Assembly (NCBI GenBank): GCA_009780185.1
Contig: WRAN01000002.1
Span: 1 to 64,000 of the forward strand
From: Defluviitaleaceae bacterium
GTDB taxonomy: Bacteria; Bacillota; Clostridia; Lachnospirales; WQUN01
Length of the DNA stretch: 64,000 bases
Reading direction: 5' to 3'
This document shows positions 51,844-60,335 of this stretch, in pieces. The notes beneath the pieces were generated by a model. The model saw only the letters and a list, made by a program, of their open reading frames with translations. It had not been told where the DNA came from and did not search any database. Position numbers and translations under genes: made by a program. Position 1 is the stretch's first letter, and each line of letters opens with the position of its first letter.

Positions 51844-53064
51844 ATGAAAATCACAAATATAATTTGCGCCCCTGGGCGCACCGGCTTCTTCTTTGACGAC
51901 CAGAAAGCCATAAAAACCACGGCAAAGGCCGACGGCAACGCCTATATAGGAGAGCCGGTAACCCCAGGCTTTACCAGAATACGCCAAGCAGGGGAATCTA
52001 TTTCAGTATTGTTTATACTGGAAGATGGTCAAATCGCCCATGGAGATTGTGCCGCGGTACAGTATTCCGGCACCGGAGGCCGTGATCCGCTGTTTCTGGC
52101 TCAAGATTTTATCCCGGTAATAATGAAGGAAGTAGCACCCCTTTATATAGGAAAAGACATCACTACCTTCCGAGAAATGGCCCATACGGTTGATTCTGCC
52201 CCATTCCATACCGCCATTCGCTACGGAGTAACCCAGGCTTGTCTGGACGCTGTGGCTAAGAAGAATAAAAAACTAATGGCGCAAGTAGTAGCTAAGGAGT
52301 ATGACCTTGAGCTTTCTGATAAATTAATCCCGATATTTTCACAATCCGGGGACGACAGATACGCAAATGTAGATAAAATGATCCTCAAAGGCTCGGATAT
52401 ACTGCCGCACGGGCTTGTAAACAACATTACAAAGCTAGGCCATAAAGGAGAAAATCTACTGGAATACGCCGCTTGGCTTAGCGGCCGCATACAGCAATTC
52501 GCCCCATGGGAAGGCTACAGCCCCGTACTTCACATCGATGTATACGGTGTGCTGGGCATAGCCTTAGATCATGACTTCGAAAAAATCGTGGACTTTATCG
52601 CAAAATGCGAAGCCGCTGCCGCTCCTTTTAATATAAGAATTGAAGGCCCCGTAGACATGGGAGGCCGAGAGGCTCAAGTAGAAGCCCTAGCAAAGCTAAC
52701 CTCCATGATGAAAACCCGGGGTATAAACGTAGAAATAGTAGCCGATGAGTGGTGCAACACCTACGAAGATGTAAGAATTTTTACAGACAATAAAGCAGGC
52801 CATATGGCTCAAATCAAAACCCCAGACCTAGGGGGTATTAACAACACAATAGAGGCGGTACTCTACTGCAAAGAAAAAGGTATGGGAGCCTATCTAGGCG
52901 GCACCTGCAACGAAACAGACCGCTCAGCTCAAGTATGTACCCATATATCAATGGCTACAAAACCTGACCAAATGCTGGCAAAGCCAGGCATGGGCGTGGA
53001 TGAAGGATATATGATTGTGTATAACGAAATGAATCGGATTCTTGCTCTAAAGGATGTGTTATAG
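51844..53064 (+). CDS. mal: Methylaspartate ammonia-lyase
   Basis: Enolase-superfamily enzyme that splits 3-methylaspartate into mesaconate and ammonia. Catalytic bases as in the clostridial enzyme: K325 in QIKTPDLGG and H189 in LPHGLVNN; Mg ligands in HIDVYG, RIEGPVD and VADEWCN. 406 residues, normal. AGGAG before ATG. Follows glmE by 54 bp and is followed at once by the AtuA-like gene (TAG-ATG). Confidence 0.97.
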   Translation: MKITNIICAPGRTGFFFDDQKAIKTTAKADGNAYIGEPVTPGFTRIRQAGESISVLFILEDGQIAHGDCAAVQYSGTGGRDPLFLAQDFIPVIMKEVAPLYIGKDITTFREMAHTVDSAPFHTAIRYGVTQACLDAVAKKNKKLMAQVVAKEYDLELSDKLIPIFSQSGDDRYANVDKMILKGSDILPHGLVNNITKLGHKGENLLEYAAWLSGRIQQFAPWEGYSPVLHIDVYGVLGIALDHDFEKIVDFIAKCEAAAAPFNIRIEGPVDMGGREAQVEALAKLTSMMKTRGINVEIVADEWCNTYEDVRIFTDNKAGHMAQIKTPDLGGINNTIEAVLYCKEKGMGAYLGGTCNETDRSAQVCTHISMATKPDQMLAKPGMGVDEGYMIVYNEMNRILALKDVL

Positions 53065-54489
53065 ATGCGTGAGTTTAAAATCCTATCCCCAACCGCAATA
53101 CTAGGATATGGTTTCCCCATGACCTCATGGGAAGAAGGTATGAAGCGTAAACCTGATGTAATAGCGGTAGACGCAGGCTCCACCGACCCAGGGCCATACT
53201 ACCTGGGAGCGGGTATCTCGTTCACAGACCGGGAAGCGGTAAAACGAGACCTTGCCATCATGATTCCCGCCGCCATAAAGGAAGGCATCCCGGTAATAAT
53301 AGGCTCAGCAGGAGGAAGCGGCGCAGCCCCTCACTTACAGTGGAATCGGGAAATCATTGAAGAAATCGCCGCTGAGCAGAACTTATCCTTCTCATTTGCG
53401 ATAATCCCCAGTGATATCCCCAAAGACGTGATTTCAGAAGCCTTAAAAAAAGGAGATATCACCCCCCTAAAACCAGCCCCTCAGCTAAAGCAAGAAGATA
53501 TCAATGACGCATCTCACATAGTGGCCCAACTGGGTCCGGAACCTATAATCAAAGCCTTGATACAAGGCGCACAAGTAATCCTTACAGGCCGAGCCTACGA
53601 TCCAGTAGTATTCGCCGCACTGGCAATCCATAAAGGCTATGACATCGGCTTAGCCACGCATCTGGGCAAAATCCTAGAGTGTGCGGCAATAGCCGCTACC
53701 CCAGGCAGCGGAAGCGACTGCATGTTTGGGTATATCGGTCAAGATTATTTCCGGGTAGAGCCATTATCGCCACAACGAAAATGCACCACTCAGTCAGTAG
53801 CCGCCCACACCCTCTACGAGAAAACCAACCCATATATACTGCCAGGCCCCGGCGGCATACTAGACCTACACAAAACCGTATTCACCCAAGAAACCGACTC
53901 CTGTGTACGTGTATCCGGAAGCCGCTTCATACCTTCTGAAACTTACACGATCAAACTTGAAGGTGTAAAAAAGGTAGGTTGCCGTACGGTATCCTTCGCC
54001 GCGACAGCTGATCCGGTTATGATTGAACAAATAGATGAAATAACCTTGGCCGTAAAAGCTAGGGTCAAAGATAATTTTTCTAACCTACAGGATTATTTCC
54101 TGGATTTTAAAATCTATGGCAGACAAAATAAAACTGGAGTTATGGGAATTTTCGAAAGCAAGCGGGATAGTTCCATGCAAAAGACCGTGCGTCACGATAA
54201 CAGCTCTCCAGCTTCTGATACCTCTGCCGAGCTTGCTATTATTATTGACGCTGTGGCTCCTACTCAAGAGCTGGCCAATACTATTTGCTCCTTTGCACGG
54301 TCTACATTGCTGCATTATGGGTACCCTGGGCGTATTTCCACGGCGGGCAATTTGGCCTTCCCATTTTCTCCATCGGATATAAAAATGGGCAATGTATACG
54401 AATTCTGCATTTACCATATCATGACCATTGACGATCCCTGTGCTCATTTTCCTGTTGAAATCGTTAATCTTAAGGGAGGCGTGTTATGA
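53065..54489 (+). CDS. AtuA-like (DUF1446) protein of the methylaspartate operon
   Basis: A 474-residue protein like the DUF1446/AtuA family: KILSPTAILGYGFP at the start, VIAVDAGSTDPGPYYLG and GSAGGSGAAPHLQWN further on. The molecular function of the family is unsettled. It lies between mal and a DUF4387 gene, with no gap to mal. The next steps of the pathway (mesaconate hydration, citramalate cleavage) have no other gene in this window, so this pair is a candidate for mesaconate processing; this is inference only. Confidence 0.8.
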   Translation: MREFKILSPTAILGYGFPMTSWEEGMKRKPDVIAVDAGSTDPGPYYLGAGISFTDREAVKRDLAIMIPAAIKEGIPVIIGSAGGSGAAPHLQWNREIIEEIAAEQNLSFSFAIIPSDIPKDVISEALKKGDITPLKPAPQLKQEDINDASHIVAQLGPEPIIKALIQGAQVILTGRAYDPVVFAALAIHKGYDIGLATHLGKILECAAIAATPGSGSDCMFGYIGQDYFRVEPLSPQRKCTTQSVAAHTLYEKTNPYILPGPGGILDLHKTVFTQETDSCVRVSGSRFIPSETYTIKLEGVKKVGCRTVSFAATADPVMIEQIDEITLAVKARVKDNFSNLQDYFLDFKIYGRQNKTGVMGIFESKRDSSMQKTVRHDNSSPASDTSAELAIIIDAVAPTQELANTICSFARSTLLHYGYPGRISTAGNLAFPFSPSDIKMGNVYEFCIYHIMTIDDPCAHFPVEIVNLKGGVL

Positions 54490-54797
54490 AACTAAGAGAA
54501 TTGGCAGATGTAATCCGCTCAAAAAACGCCGGCCCATACGAACTCACATTTGATATCATGTTCAAAACCCAGGAAATTTACGAAAAAGTAGCCGCCTCCG
54601 GCTCCATCAGCGCGGCTTCCTTTGCCGCACTTTACAACATCCATGAAGAAGATGTAATGGAAATAATCCACTTCCACCCGGCCAAGGCCATAAAAGTAAC
54701 CATAGTAAGGCCTGTATCCTCCGGTGACCTGCGAGAAACAGACGTATACGGCGCGCAGCAGCATGCCCCACTAATGGACTTTGAGGTAAATATATGA
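54486..54797 (+). CDS. DUF4387 protein
   Basis: A 103-residue protein matching DUF4387 (LADVIRSKNAGPYELTFDIMF, IHFHPAKAIKVTIVRP). The family often stands next to, or is fused to, AtuA-like proteins, so it is probably a subunit or partner of the preceding gene product. AGGGAGG before ATG; overlaps both neighbours by 4 bp. Function unknown. Confidence 0.82.
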   Translation: MKLRELADVIRSKNAGPYELTFDIMFKTQEIYEKVAASGSISAASFAALYNIHEEDVMEIIHFHPAKAIKVTIVRPVSSGDLRETDVYGAQQHAPLMDFEVNI

Positions 54798-55735
54798 GTA
54801 AATTCTTCATGCAGGAATTCCTACTATATTCAGTATACCTAGCGCCCCGCGGCAATGATCGCCTGATGATTCTGGGGGAGCAGATATCCCATCGTCATTT
54901 AAGCATCAACGACAGACTAATCGGCATAGTAGGCGACGCGGGAAGCGGAAAATCATCCCTGATAAAAGGCATGTTTCCGGGTCTTGAGCTATCTAACCAC
55001 GACCACGGTATGAACCCAGCCAAGATCATGCAAATCAAAGACCCATTAGGCAGTATGGAAGACGCGGCAACCTTCCATATGGATATGCGCTTCCAAACCG
55101 CGTTTACACAAATGCACGAAATCGTTACCTTTGTGCGCACGGCTCTGGTAAAACGCCGCCGCTTAATAATCGAGCATTTTGACCTGCTATACCCCTACCT
55201 AGATATGAACGCGGAAATCCTGGTAGGAATCGGTGAGGAAATCATAATAGCCCGCCCCACGGTATTTGGCCCAACGCCAAAAGATATCTACGACATTGTA
55301 TATCCCTCAGCCAAGTACCGGAAGATGGCTCATACAGCCGAGGACATAACCACCCTAGTAATAATGAAAGAATACGGTATGCCCAAAACCTGGGAAAACA
55401 CAGATGTCCGCAAGGGATTTGTAATGACCTTCAAAAATCCTCCCAATGTAAGCCCAGCAGAGCTTCATGCACTAGAAAACCGAGTAAAAGAAATAATTGC
55501 CTCAGACCTCCCTGTAAGCTACCTAAACGACGAATACATTAAAATCGGAGACGACAATATAAAATGCGCCGGCCCGCGCATACATGTGCGTTCAACAGGC
55601 GAAGTGGAAAATTTTCACCTGATGAAAGAGATATATCATGACCCAATGAGCGGCGAGTACCTACTAGTAGGCACCGTAGGCGGCCAAAGTGACGAACTTA
55701 GGGTCAATGACTTAAATAATCTAAATGGATTCTAA
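54794..55735 (+). CDS. P-loop NTPase with region like the alanyl-tRNA synthetase second additional domain
   Basis: A 313-residue protein with Walker A GDAGSGKSSL near residue 47 and, in the C-terminal third, a segment (IKCAGPRIHVRSTGEVENF) that resembles the SAD domain of alanyl-/threonyl-tRNA synthetases. I recall such proteins annotated as alanine-tRNA synthetase second additional domain proteins in glutamate-fermenting Clostridia. Last gene of the glm operon, ATGA overlap with DUF4387. Its role is unknown; no tRNA function follows from the context. Confidence 0.6.
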   Translation: MSKFFMQEFLLYSVYLAPRGNDRLMILGEQISHRHLSINDRLIGIVGDAGSGKSSLIKGMFPGLELSNHDHGMNPAKIMQIKDPLGSMEDAATFHMDMRFQTAFTQMHEIVTFVRTALVKRRRLIIEHFDLLYPYLDMNAEILVGIGEEIIIARPTVFGPTPKDIYDIVYPSAKYRKMAHTAEDITTLVIMKEYGMPKTWENTDVRKGFVMTFKNPPNVSPAELHALENRVKEIIASDLPVSYLNDEYIKIGDDNIKCAGPRIHVRSTGEVENFHLMKEIYHDPMSGEYLLVGTVGGQSDELRVNDLNNLNGF

Positions 55736-55756
55736 GCACAAAAGACAGTAGAAAGC

Positions 55757-56638
55757 CTATAGACCCTGAATTGCCTCGTATTCAAACGTTATATTGCTAC
55801 CAATGAAGGTCAATGACGTTTCCGCATAACCTTTAAACGGCTCCATATGGACATCATCCAGGGCAATGTTCAGTAACTGCAGCTTCCCATCTACATTGAT
55901 AATACCCTTAATACGATACACATCCCCATAATGGCGTCGGCGCTGTTTTTCTATAATTTCCATGACATCAGACGCGGTAAGAGGGGGTATCTGGATAGTC
56001 CTGGTCTGGAATTTATGGATATGCTTATCTGGGAAAGTAGGGGTATTATCGGCTGAGTAAGATGTAATTTCGTCAAAGACTTCCGCATTTATTTCCTGGG
56101 CAATAATTTTGGCAGTAGGATTTATATTTCCTAAATCGCATATTATCTCGTCAAGAGGCTGGGTCATACGTCCAATCTTAGATATTATCAAGATTTGGGC
56201 GTTTTTTATTTGGTTGTACATAAAACTGCCGTATTTGGCCTTAGCAGTGCTGAAATTGACCCCATCTACGATGGTGATTACATTTCCCAATCGGCTGCGC
56301 CCTCTGAGTGGCTCGGCCTTTACCATTTCAATAAAATTGTCAAAGATAAATATCCCCGAAGGCTCAAACACAATTACATCCGGAGAAAAGGTATCCATGA
56401 CCTCCTGGATTGCACTGGCCACATCATCTTTAAGATTGCAGCAGATGCAGCCTCCTGGCATCTCTACCGCGGTAAACCCCGCCGCCTCAATCGTCTTCCT
56501 ATCAAGCACTTCCTGCCCAAACTCATTGACGATATACGCGGGCTTTACACCCTTGGCCATATAGTATCCCAGAATCTTGTTGGCAAAAGTAGTCTTCCCA
56601 GCTCCCAGAAAGCCAGACAAAACTATTAATTCAGTCAT
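55757..56638 (-). CDS. CobW/COG0523-family GTPase (metallochaperone)
   Basis: A G3E GTPase: Walker A GFLGAGKTT, the family metal motif GGCICC (CxCC) near residue 65, and a C-terminal CobW_C-like domain (RRRHYGDVYRIKGIINVDG). Such proteins deliver Zn, Co or Fe to target enzymes. Start at 56638 has AGGGAG upstream. It is convergent with the B12-dependent glm operon, 21 bp from its end, so cobalt or zinc handling for that pathway is a reasonable guess. Confidence 0.9.
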   Translation of the reverse strand: MTELIVLSGFLGAGKTTFANKILGYYMAKGVKPAYIVNEFGQEVLDRKTIEAAGFTAVEMPGGCICCNLKDDVASAIQEVMDTFSPDVIVFEPSGIFIFDNFIEMVKAEPLRGRSRLGNVITIVDGVNFSTAKAKYGSFMYNQIKNAQILIISKIGRMTQPLDEIICDLGNINPTAKIIAQEINAEVFDEITSYSADNTPTFPDKHIHKFQTRTIQIPPLTASDVMEIIEKQRRRHYGDVYRIKGIINVDGKLQLLNIALDDVHMEPFKGYAETSLTFIGSNITFEYEAIQGL

Positions 56639-56763
56639 ATAATTTCTCCCTACAGGAATATTTTTTTGGCGGAAGCAAAAGATAATATAGTAATTTATAC
56701 GGATTCCAAATAAATTCATCAGCTTTTTATACCGATTCCAATTTTACTTCAAAGGAGAATACC

Positions 56764-57468
56764 ATGACCAAGCCAATCCACACAACCGCAGAAGAATCTC
56801 AAGAAGAATCTCAAAATCAAACCCCTCCGCCACCTCAGCCAGAGCTTTTGACCCCGCCACCCCAAAAAGGCAATCCAAGAGGCGTAATCCAATTTCTAAC
56901 CATAATAGGCCAGATAGAAGGCCATATACTGCTCCCTCCCACCAATAAGGCCACAAAATACGAACATGTAATCCCACAACTGGTAATGTGCGCAGAAAAC
57001 CACGAAACCGATGGCCTTCTGATACTGTTAAACACGATGGGCGGCGACGTAGAAGCCGGTCTAGCCCTTGCAGAGCTTATTACCCATTTAGGCAAACCAA
57101 CAGTTTCTTTGGTACTAGGTGGAGGTCACTCTATTGGCGTACCACTGGCAGTATCTGCCAGCTACAGCTTTATTGCCCCTTCAGCCACAATGACTATTCA
57201 CCCAGTGAGAATGAACGGAACCATAGTAGGTGCCCCTCAATCCTACGAATATTTCAACAAAACCCAAGATAGAGTAGAAGATTTTATAGTAGAAAACTCC
57301 AATATAACCCATGAGCGCCTTTCAGCCCTTATGATGGACACAAAAACCCTAGCACAAGATGTAGGTACGATACTGATAGGAGAAGAGGCAGTTAAAGAGG
57401 GCATAATAGACGAAGTAGGCGGCCTTTATTCCGCAATGGAAAAATTATATAGTCTAATAGGAAAATAG
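56764..57468 (+). CDS. tepA: TepA-like ClpP-fold serine protease
   Basis: A ClpP/crotonase-fold protein of 234 residues. After a Pro/Gln-rich N-terminus it shows LLNTMGGDVEAGLALAELI, the nucleophile segment GGGHSIGVPLAV and TMTIHPVRMNG with the His. This is the TepA (YmfB) type, thought to degrade signal or membrane peptides during protein export and spore formation. AAAGGAG before ATG. Followed by the DUF4364 gene. Confidence 0.9.
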   Translation: MTKPIHTTAEESQEESQNQTPPPPQPELLTPPPQKGNPRGVIQFLTIIGQIEGHILLPPTNKATKYEHVIPQLVMCAENHETDGLLILLNTMGGDVEAGLALAELITHLGKPTVSLVLGGGHSIGVPLAVSASYSFIAPSATMTIHPVRMNGTIVGAPQSYEYFNKTQDRVEDFIVENSNITHERLSALMMDTKTLAQDVGTILIGEEAVKEGIIDEVGGLYSAMEKLYSLIGK

Positions 57469-57533
57469 ACTTCTTGCGCAAAGCCTCCAGGAAGTGCATA
57501 ATAAAAATAAAACCATTTTCCCGGAGGCACGAA

Positions 57534-58085
57534 ATGTCAGATGCAAAAGAATACAAAAATGCAGAAAACAAGCTACTGCTGCTGTATCTTATAAACCGAA
57601 TGGAGTTCCCAATGTCCCGCGCACAAGTCACTGACTTTGTACAAGACGTTGACTTCATGGATTACTACACACTACAGCAAACATTGGCGGTATTGGTAGA
57701 AGACGGCCATCTGGATGCGACAGAAGAAAATGCATTAGACAACAGCACAACCAGATATGTAGTTACTGGTGAAGGACAAACAGCCTTAGAATACTTTGAA
57801 AAACACATCCCATGGTCCCGCCGCCAAGCTATCGACAGCTACATAAAAGAAAACCGAGGCAAAATAAGAAAAGACTACGAAAACACCGCCACCTACTTCC
57901 CCAATATGGAAAATGACGAATTCCTAGTCAAGTGTGGCGTATATGAGGATAAGCGTGCATTGCTGGAGCTTGTGGTATCCGTTGACACAAGAGAGCAGGC
58001 AAAGTTAATACAGTCCAATTGGCGTGCCAATGCCAGTGGGCTTTATCAGCAGATTATTGAGGCTTTAACAATCATCACGAATTAA
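57534..58085 (+). CDS. DUF4364 family protein
   Basis: A 183-residue protein of the DUF4364 family found in Clostridia: an N-terminal winged-helix-like part (NKLLLLYLINRMEFPMSRAQ ... TTRYVVTGEGQTALEYFE) and a mixed C-terminal part. The winged helix suggests regulation; target unknown. Start at 57534 chosen because CGGAGG lies six nt upstream. Confidence 0.85.
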   Translation: MSDAKEYKNAENKLLLLYLINRMEFPMSRAQVTDFVQDVDFMDYYTLQQTLAVLVEDGHLDATEENALDNSTTRYVVTGEGQTALEYFEKHIPWSRRQAIDSYIKENRGKIRKDYENTATYFPNMENDEFLVKCGVYEDKRALLELVVSVDTREQAKLIQSNWRANASGLYQQIIEALTIITN

Positions 58086-58115
58086 TCTATTAAAATAAAT
58101 CATTGGAGTGTAAAA

Positions 58116-60020
58116 ATGAACAACAATTTAAAAATATCAATCTCCGCTACTAAAACAGAACATGGCTATAACCCACTTACATTAATTAATGGCAAAACCA
58201 TTGCAGGTGCGCCGGGAAAGCCTGATATCCGCTTAGAAATTTCACAGTCAGATAACGATGCTAGGCATCTGTATGATGATATATTCTATGATAGCTACAA
58301 GATACAAGGAAACCAACATGTTTTCACAAAAAAATTGGAAGCGCCAAGCTTTATTGCTTACATTACTGTAGAAACAGTATATGAAATTATTAACAGCAGC
58401 CTAATCCGTAAAACAGTTTCCCTTACACAGAGAAATGCCCCGCAGATTTACTATAATCTAATAAATGATCTGTTTCCAGCAATGCCAATAACCCGCAAAT
58501 TTGCTTTTGACGAATGGGAAGTTACTGCATCTACCGATATGAAGTATCAGCGCTTCCCTGCCCTAGGCTTTGCCTATGATAATCTTCATTTAGGCATGAT
58601 TTCAGAAAATGGATTCTATAATAAGTACCCTCGCAATAACAGGAAGCGCAAAGTTGCAAAAAATTATAACTATGACGCATTTGAACCAGTAAAAAACTGC
58701 GCTGATCCGGATTTTATGGGCTTTGCCCAAGTGCAAGACGCAGACTGCGCTTCATTTAATATAGGCGCTTATATCGATAACAATGGAGAAAGAAAGCATT
58801 ACAATATTATGCACTTAGGCCGCACAGAAACAAAGACCTTTTACATTTTCGCGTGTGAAGCCCGTAACATCCGAGATATAAAGTTAGAAGTACAGGAATC
58901 TTATGCAGATGGCCGAGGTTTTGTAGGCACTCAAGCAGAAAAAGTACTTTACGCCTGTGCCATGATTAATTTAACTATTGCAGAAATAGGTGATTTCTCC
59001 CCTCACTCAGTACCTGCTCCCATTGGATACTCCCCTGACATGTATAATAGGGATACCTTTTGGACAATTAACGCATTAGATGACAAGTATCTAAACGAAA
59101 CCCTCTGTCGTCGTTTTTGGGACACCCAAGACGAAACCGGATGCATTGGCACCATCATTACGCCTGTTACAGGTAGCATTGAGGTGAAGGATAATGACTC
59201 CACTATTCTTATGTTCCTGTGGCATTACAGGAATCAAAAGCGGTTTGGGTCAGATAATATCCCAAAAGAAATGGTAGACCGAGCCTATGAATACTGCCTT
59301 AATGCCTTAGATAAAAACCGTGAAGGCCGCTGTACAGCACATTTTGCCCTTTCTCAGCAGGATATTTCCTATTACCCTGATGGCACACAGCTTTCTGTAA
59401 ACCAAGGAATGTTCGCGGTATTTTTGCGCTGTGCAATGCTAATGGGGTACCCTATTTCTGAAGAGTATCTTTCCCTGGCAGAAGAGGCGTATCGTGAGTA
59501 CTACGATGAAGCTGACCGCTGTTTACGTTTATTCGATGGAGATGATTATACAAATTCATTTGATAATCTTGTGCCAGAATTCCTTTCGATTTGGCTCTTT
59601 GGCCATAAAATCCTTACAGATAATCAAGTGAGTGATATGATCGAGTCATATCCCGCATCCAATATTACTCACGCGAAAGCACTGTTTGTAAAGCGCAATG
59701 GAGATAACCTAACCATTGACGAATGGCCATTTAAGAAGAATGAGTACAATCAACCCGGAACATACTACAATGGAGGGTCGTGGCTGCGTGGAGAGGTTAT
59801 GGCATATGCCGCTGCATATTATCACGGTTATAAAGAAGCGCGGGAAATGATCAAGAATCGTCTGCAGGCGGAGCTTGACCGCTACCCGGATGACCCAGTA
59901 AGCCATGAGTTTTTGCCTACAGATATTTCCTATCCTTATGATAGTTGGATTCGTAATAATTCCGTATTCTCTTGGAATATTTTTGCCTTAGAGGCTGAGA
60001 AGTTAGTGGGGCTTAGGTAG
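58116..60020 (+). CDS. Uncharacterised 634-residue protein, probable alpha/alpha-barrel glycosidase
   Basis: No signal peptide. The first 270 residues are beta-rich; the rest is helical with features of six-hairpin glycosidases (PDMYNRDTFWTINALDDKYL, DNDSTILMFLWHY, GGSWLRGEVMAYAAAYYHG). Paired acidic residues such as YNRD and ETGCIG could be catalytic, but I cannot place it in a GH family. TTGGAG precedes the ATG. Convergent with the beta-mannosidase gene across the hairpin cassette, so it may belong to the same glycan system. Confidence 0.5.
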   Translation: MNNNLKISISATKTEHGYNPLTLINGKTIAGAPGKPDIRLEISQSDNDARHLYDDIFYDSYKIQGNQHVFTKKLEAPSFIAYITVETVYEIINSSLIRKTVSLTQRNAPQIYYNLINDLFPAMPITRKFAFDEWEVTASTDMKYQRFPALGFAYDNLHLGMISENGFYNKYPRNNRKRKVAKNYNYDAFEPVKNCADPDFMGFAQVQDADCASFNIGAYIDNNGERKHYNIMHLGRTETKTFYIFACEARNIRDIKLEVQESYADGRGFVGTQAEKVLYACAMINLTIAEIGDFSPHSVPAPIGYSPDMYNRDTFWTINALDDKYLNETLCRRFWDTQDETGCIGTIITPVTGSIEVKDNDSTILMFLWHYRNQKRFGSDNIPKEMVDRAYEYCLNALDKNREGRCTAHFALSQQDISYYPDGTQLSVNQGMFAVFLRCAMLMGYPISEEYLSLAEEAYREYYDEADRCLRLFDGDDYTNSFDNLVPEFLSIWLFGHKILTDNQVSDMIESYPASNITHAKALFVKRNGDNLTIDEWPFKKNEYNQPGTYYNGGSWLRGEVMAYAAAYYHGYKEAREMIKNRLQAELDRYPDDPVSHEFLPTDISYPYDSWIRNNSVFSWNIFALEAEKLVGLR

Positions 60021-60051
60021 CCCTTTAGGATTACAATCTTAATATAATTGC

Positions 60052-60331
60052 AAAAGGGGCTGTCACGTTAAGAAAACCTTGGGACTCCGTCCCAAACCCT
60101 GTAAACTTTTGAAAAAGTTTAATCAAAACTTTAACATAAAATCGCGCATACGCGCGATTTTGGTTTTTCGATAAAGTTTTTGGTTAAGCTTTTTACAAAA
60201 AGCTTGCGGGGTGCGGGGTATACTCCAGCGAAGCTGGTGCCGCGAAAGCGGCAGGCCACCCGGCCAGTAAGCGAAGCTTACGAGAGGGCGGAGCCCTGCG
60301 GTTTCATGATTTTGACGTGACAGCCCCTTTT
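60052..60331. repeat. Nine-hairpin cassette bounded by 17-bp terminal inverted repeats
   Basis: Ends are AAAAGGGGCTGTCACGT (60052-60068) and its exact complement (60315-60331). Between them are nine perfect small inverted repeats: GGGAC-TCC-GTCCC (60081), AAACTTTT-GA-AAAAGTTT (60103), AAAATCGCGC-ATAC-GCGCGATTTT (60138), AAGCTTTTT-AC-AAAAAGCTT (60186), CCAGC-GAA-GCTGG (60225), GCCGC-GAAA-GCGGC (60239), GGCC-ACCC-GGCC (60254), TAAGC-GAA-GCTTA (60268) and AGGGC-GGA-GCCCT (60285). There is no ORF. It fills the gap between two convergent genes; the ends can also work as a terminator in both directions. Confidence 0.85.
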
Positions 60332-60335
60332 TACT

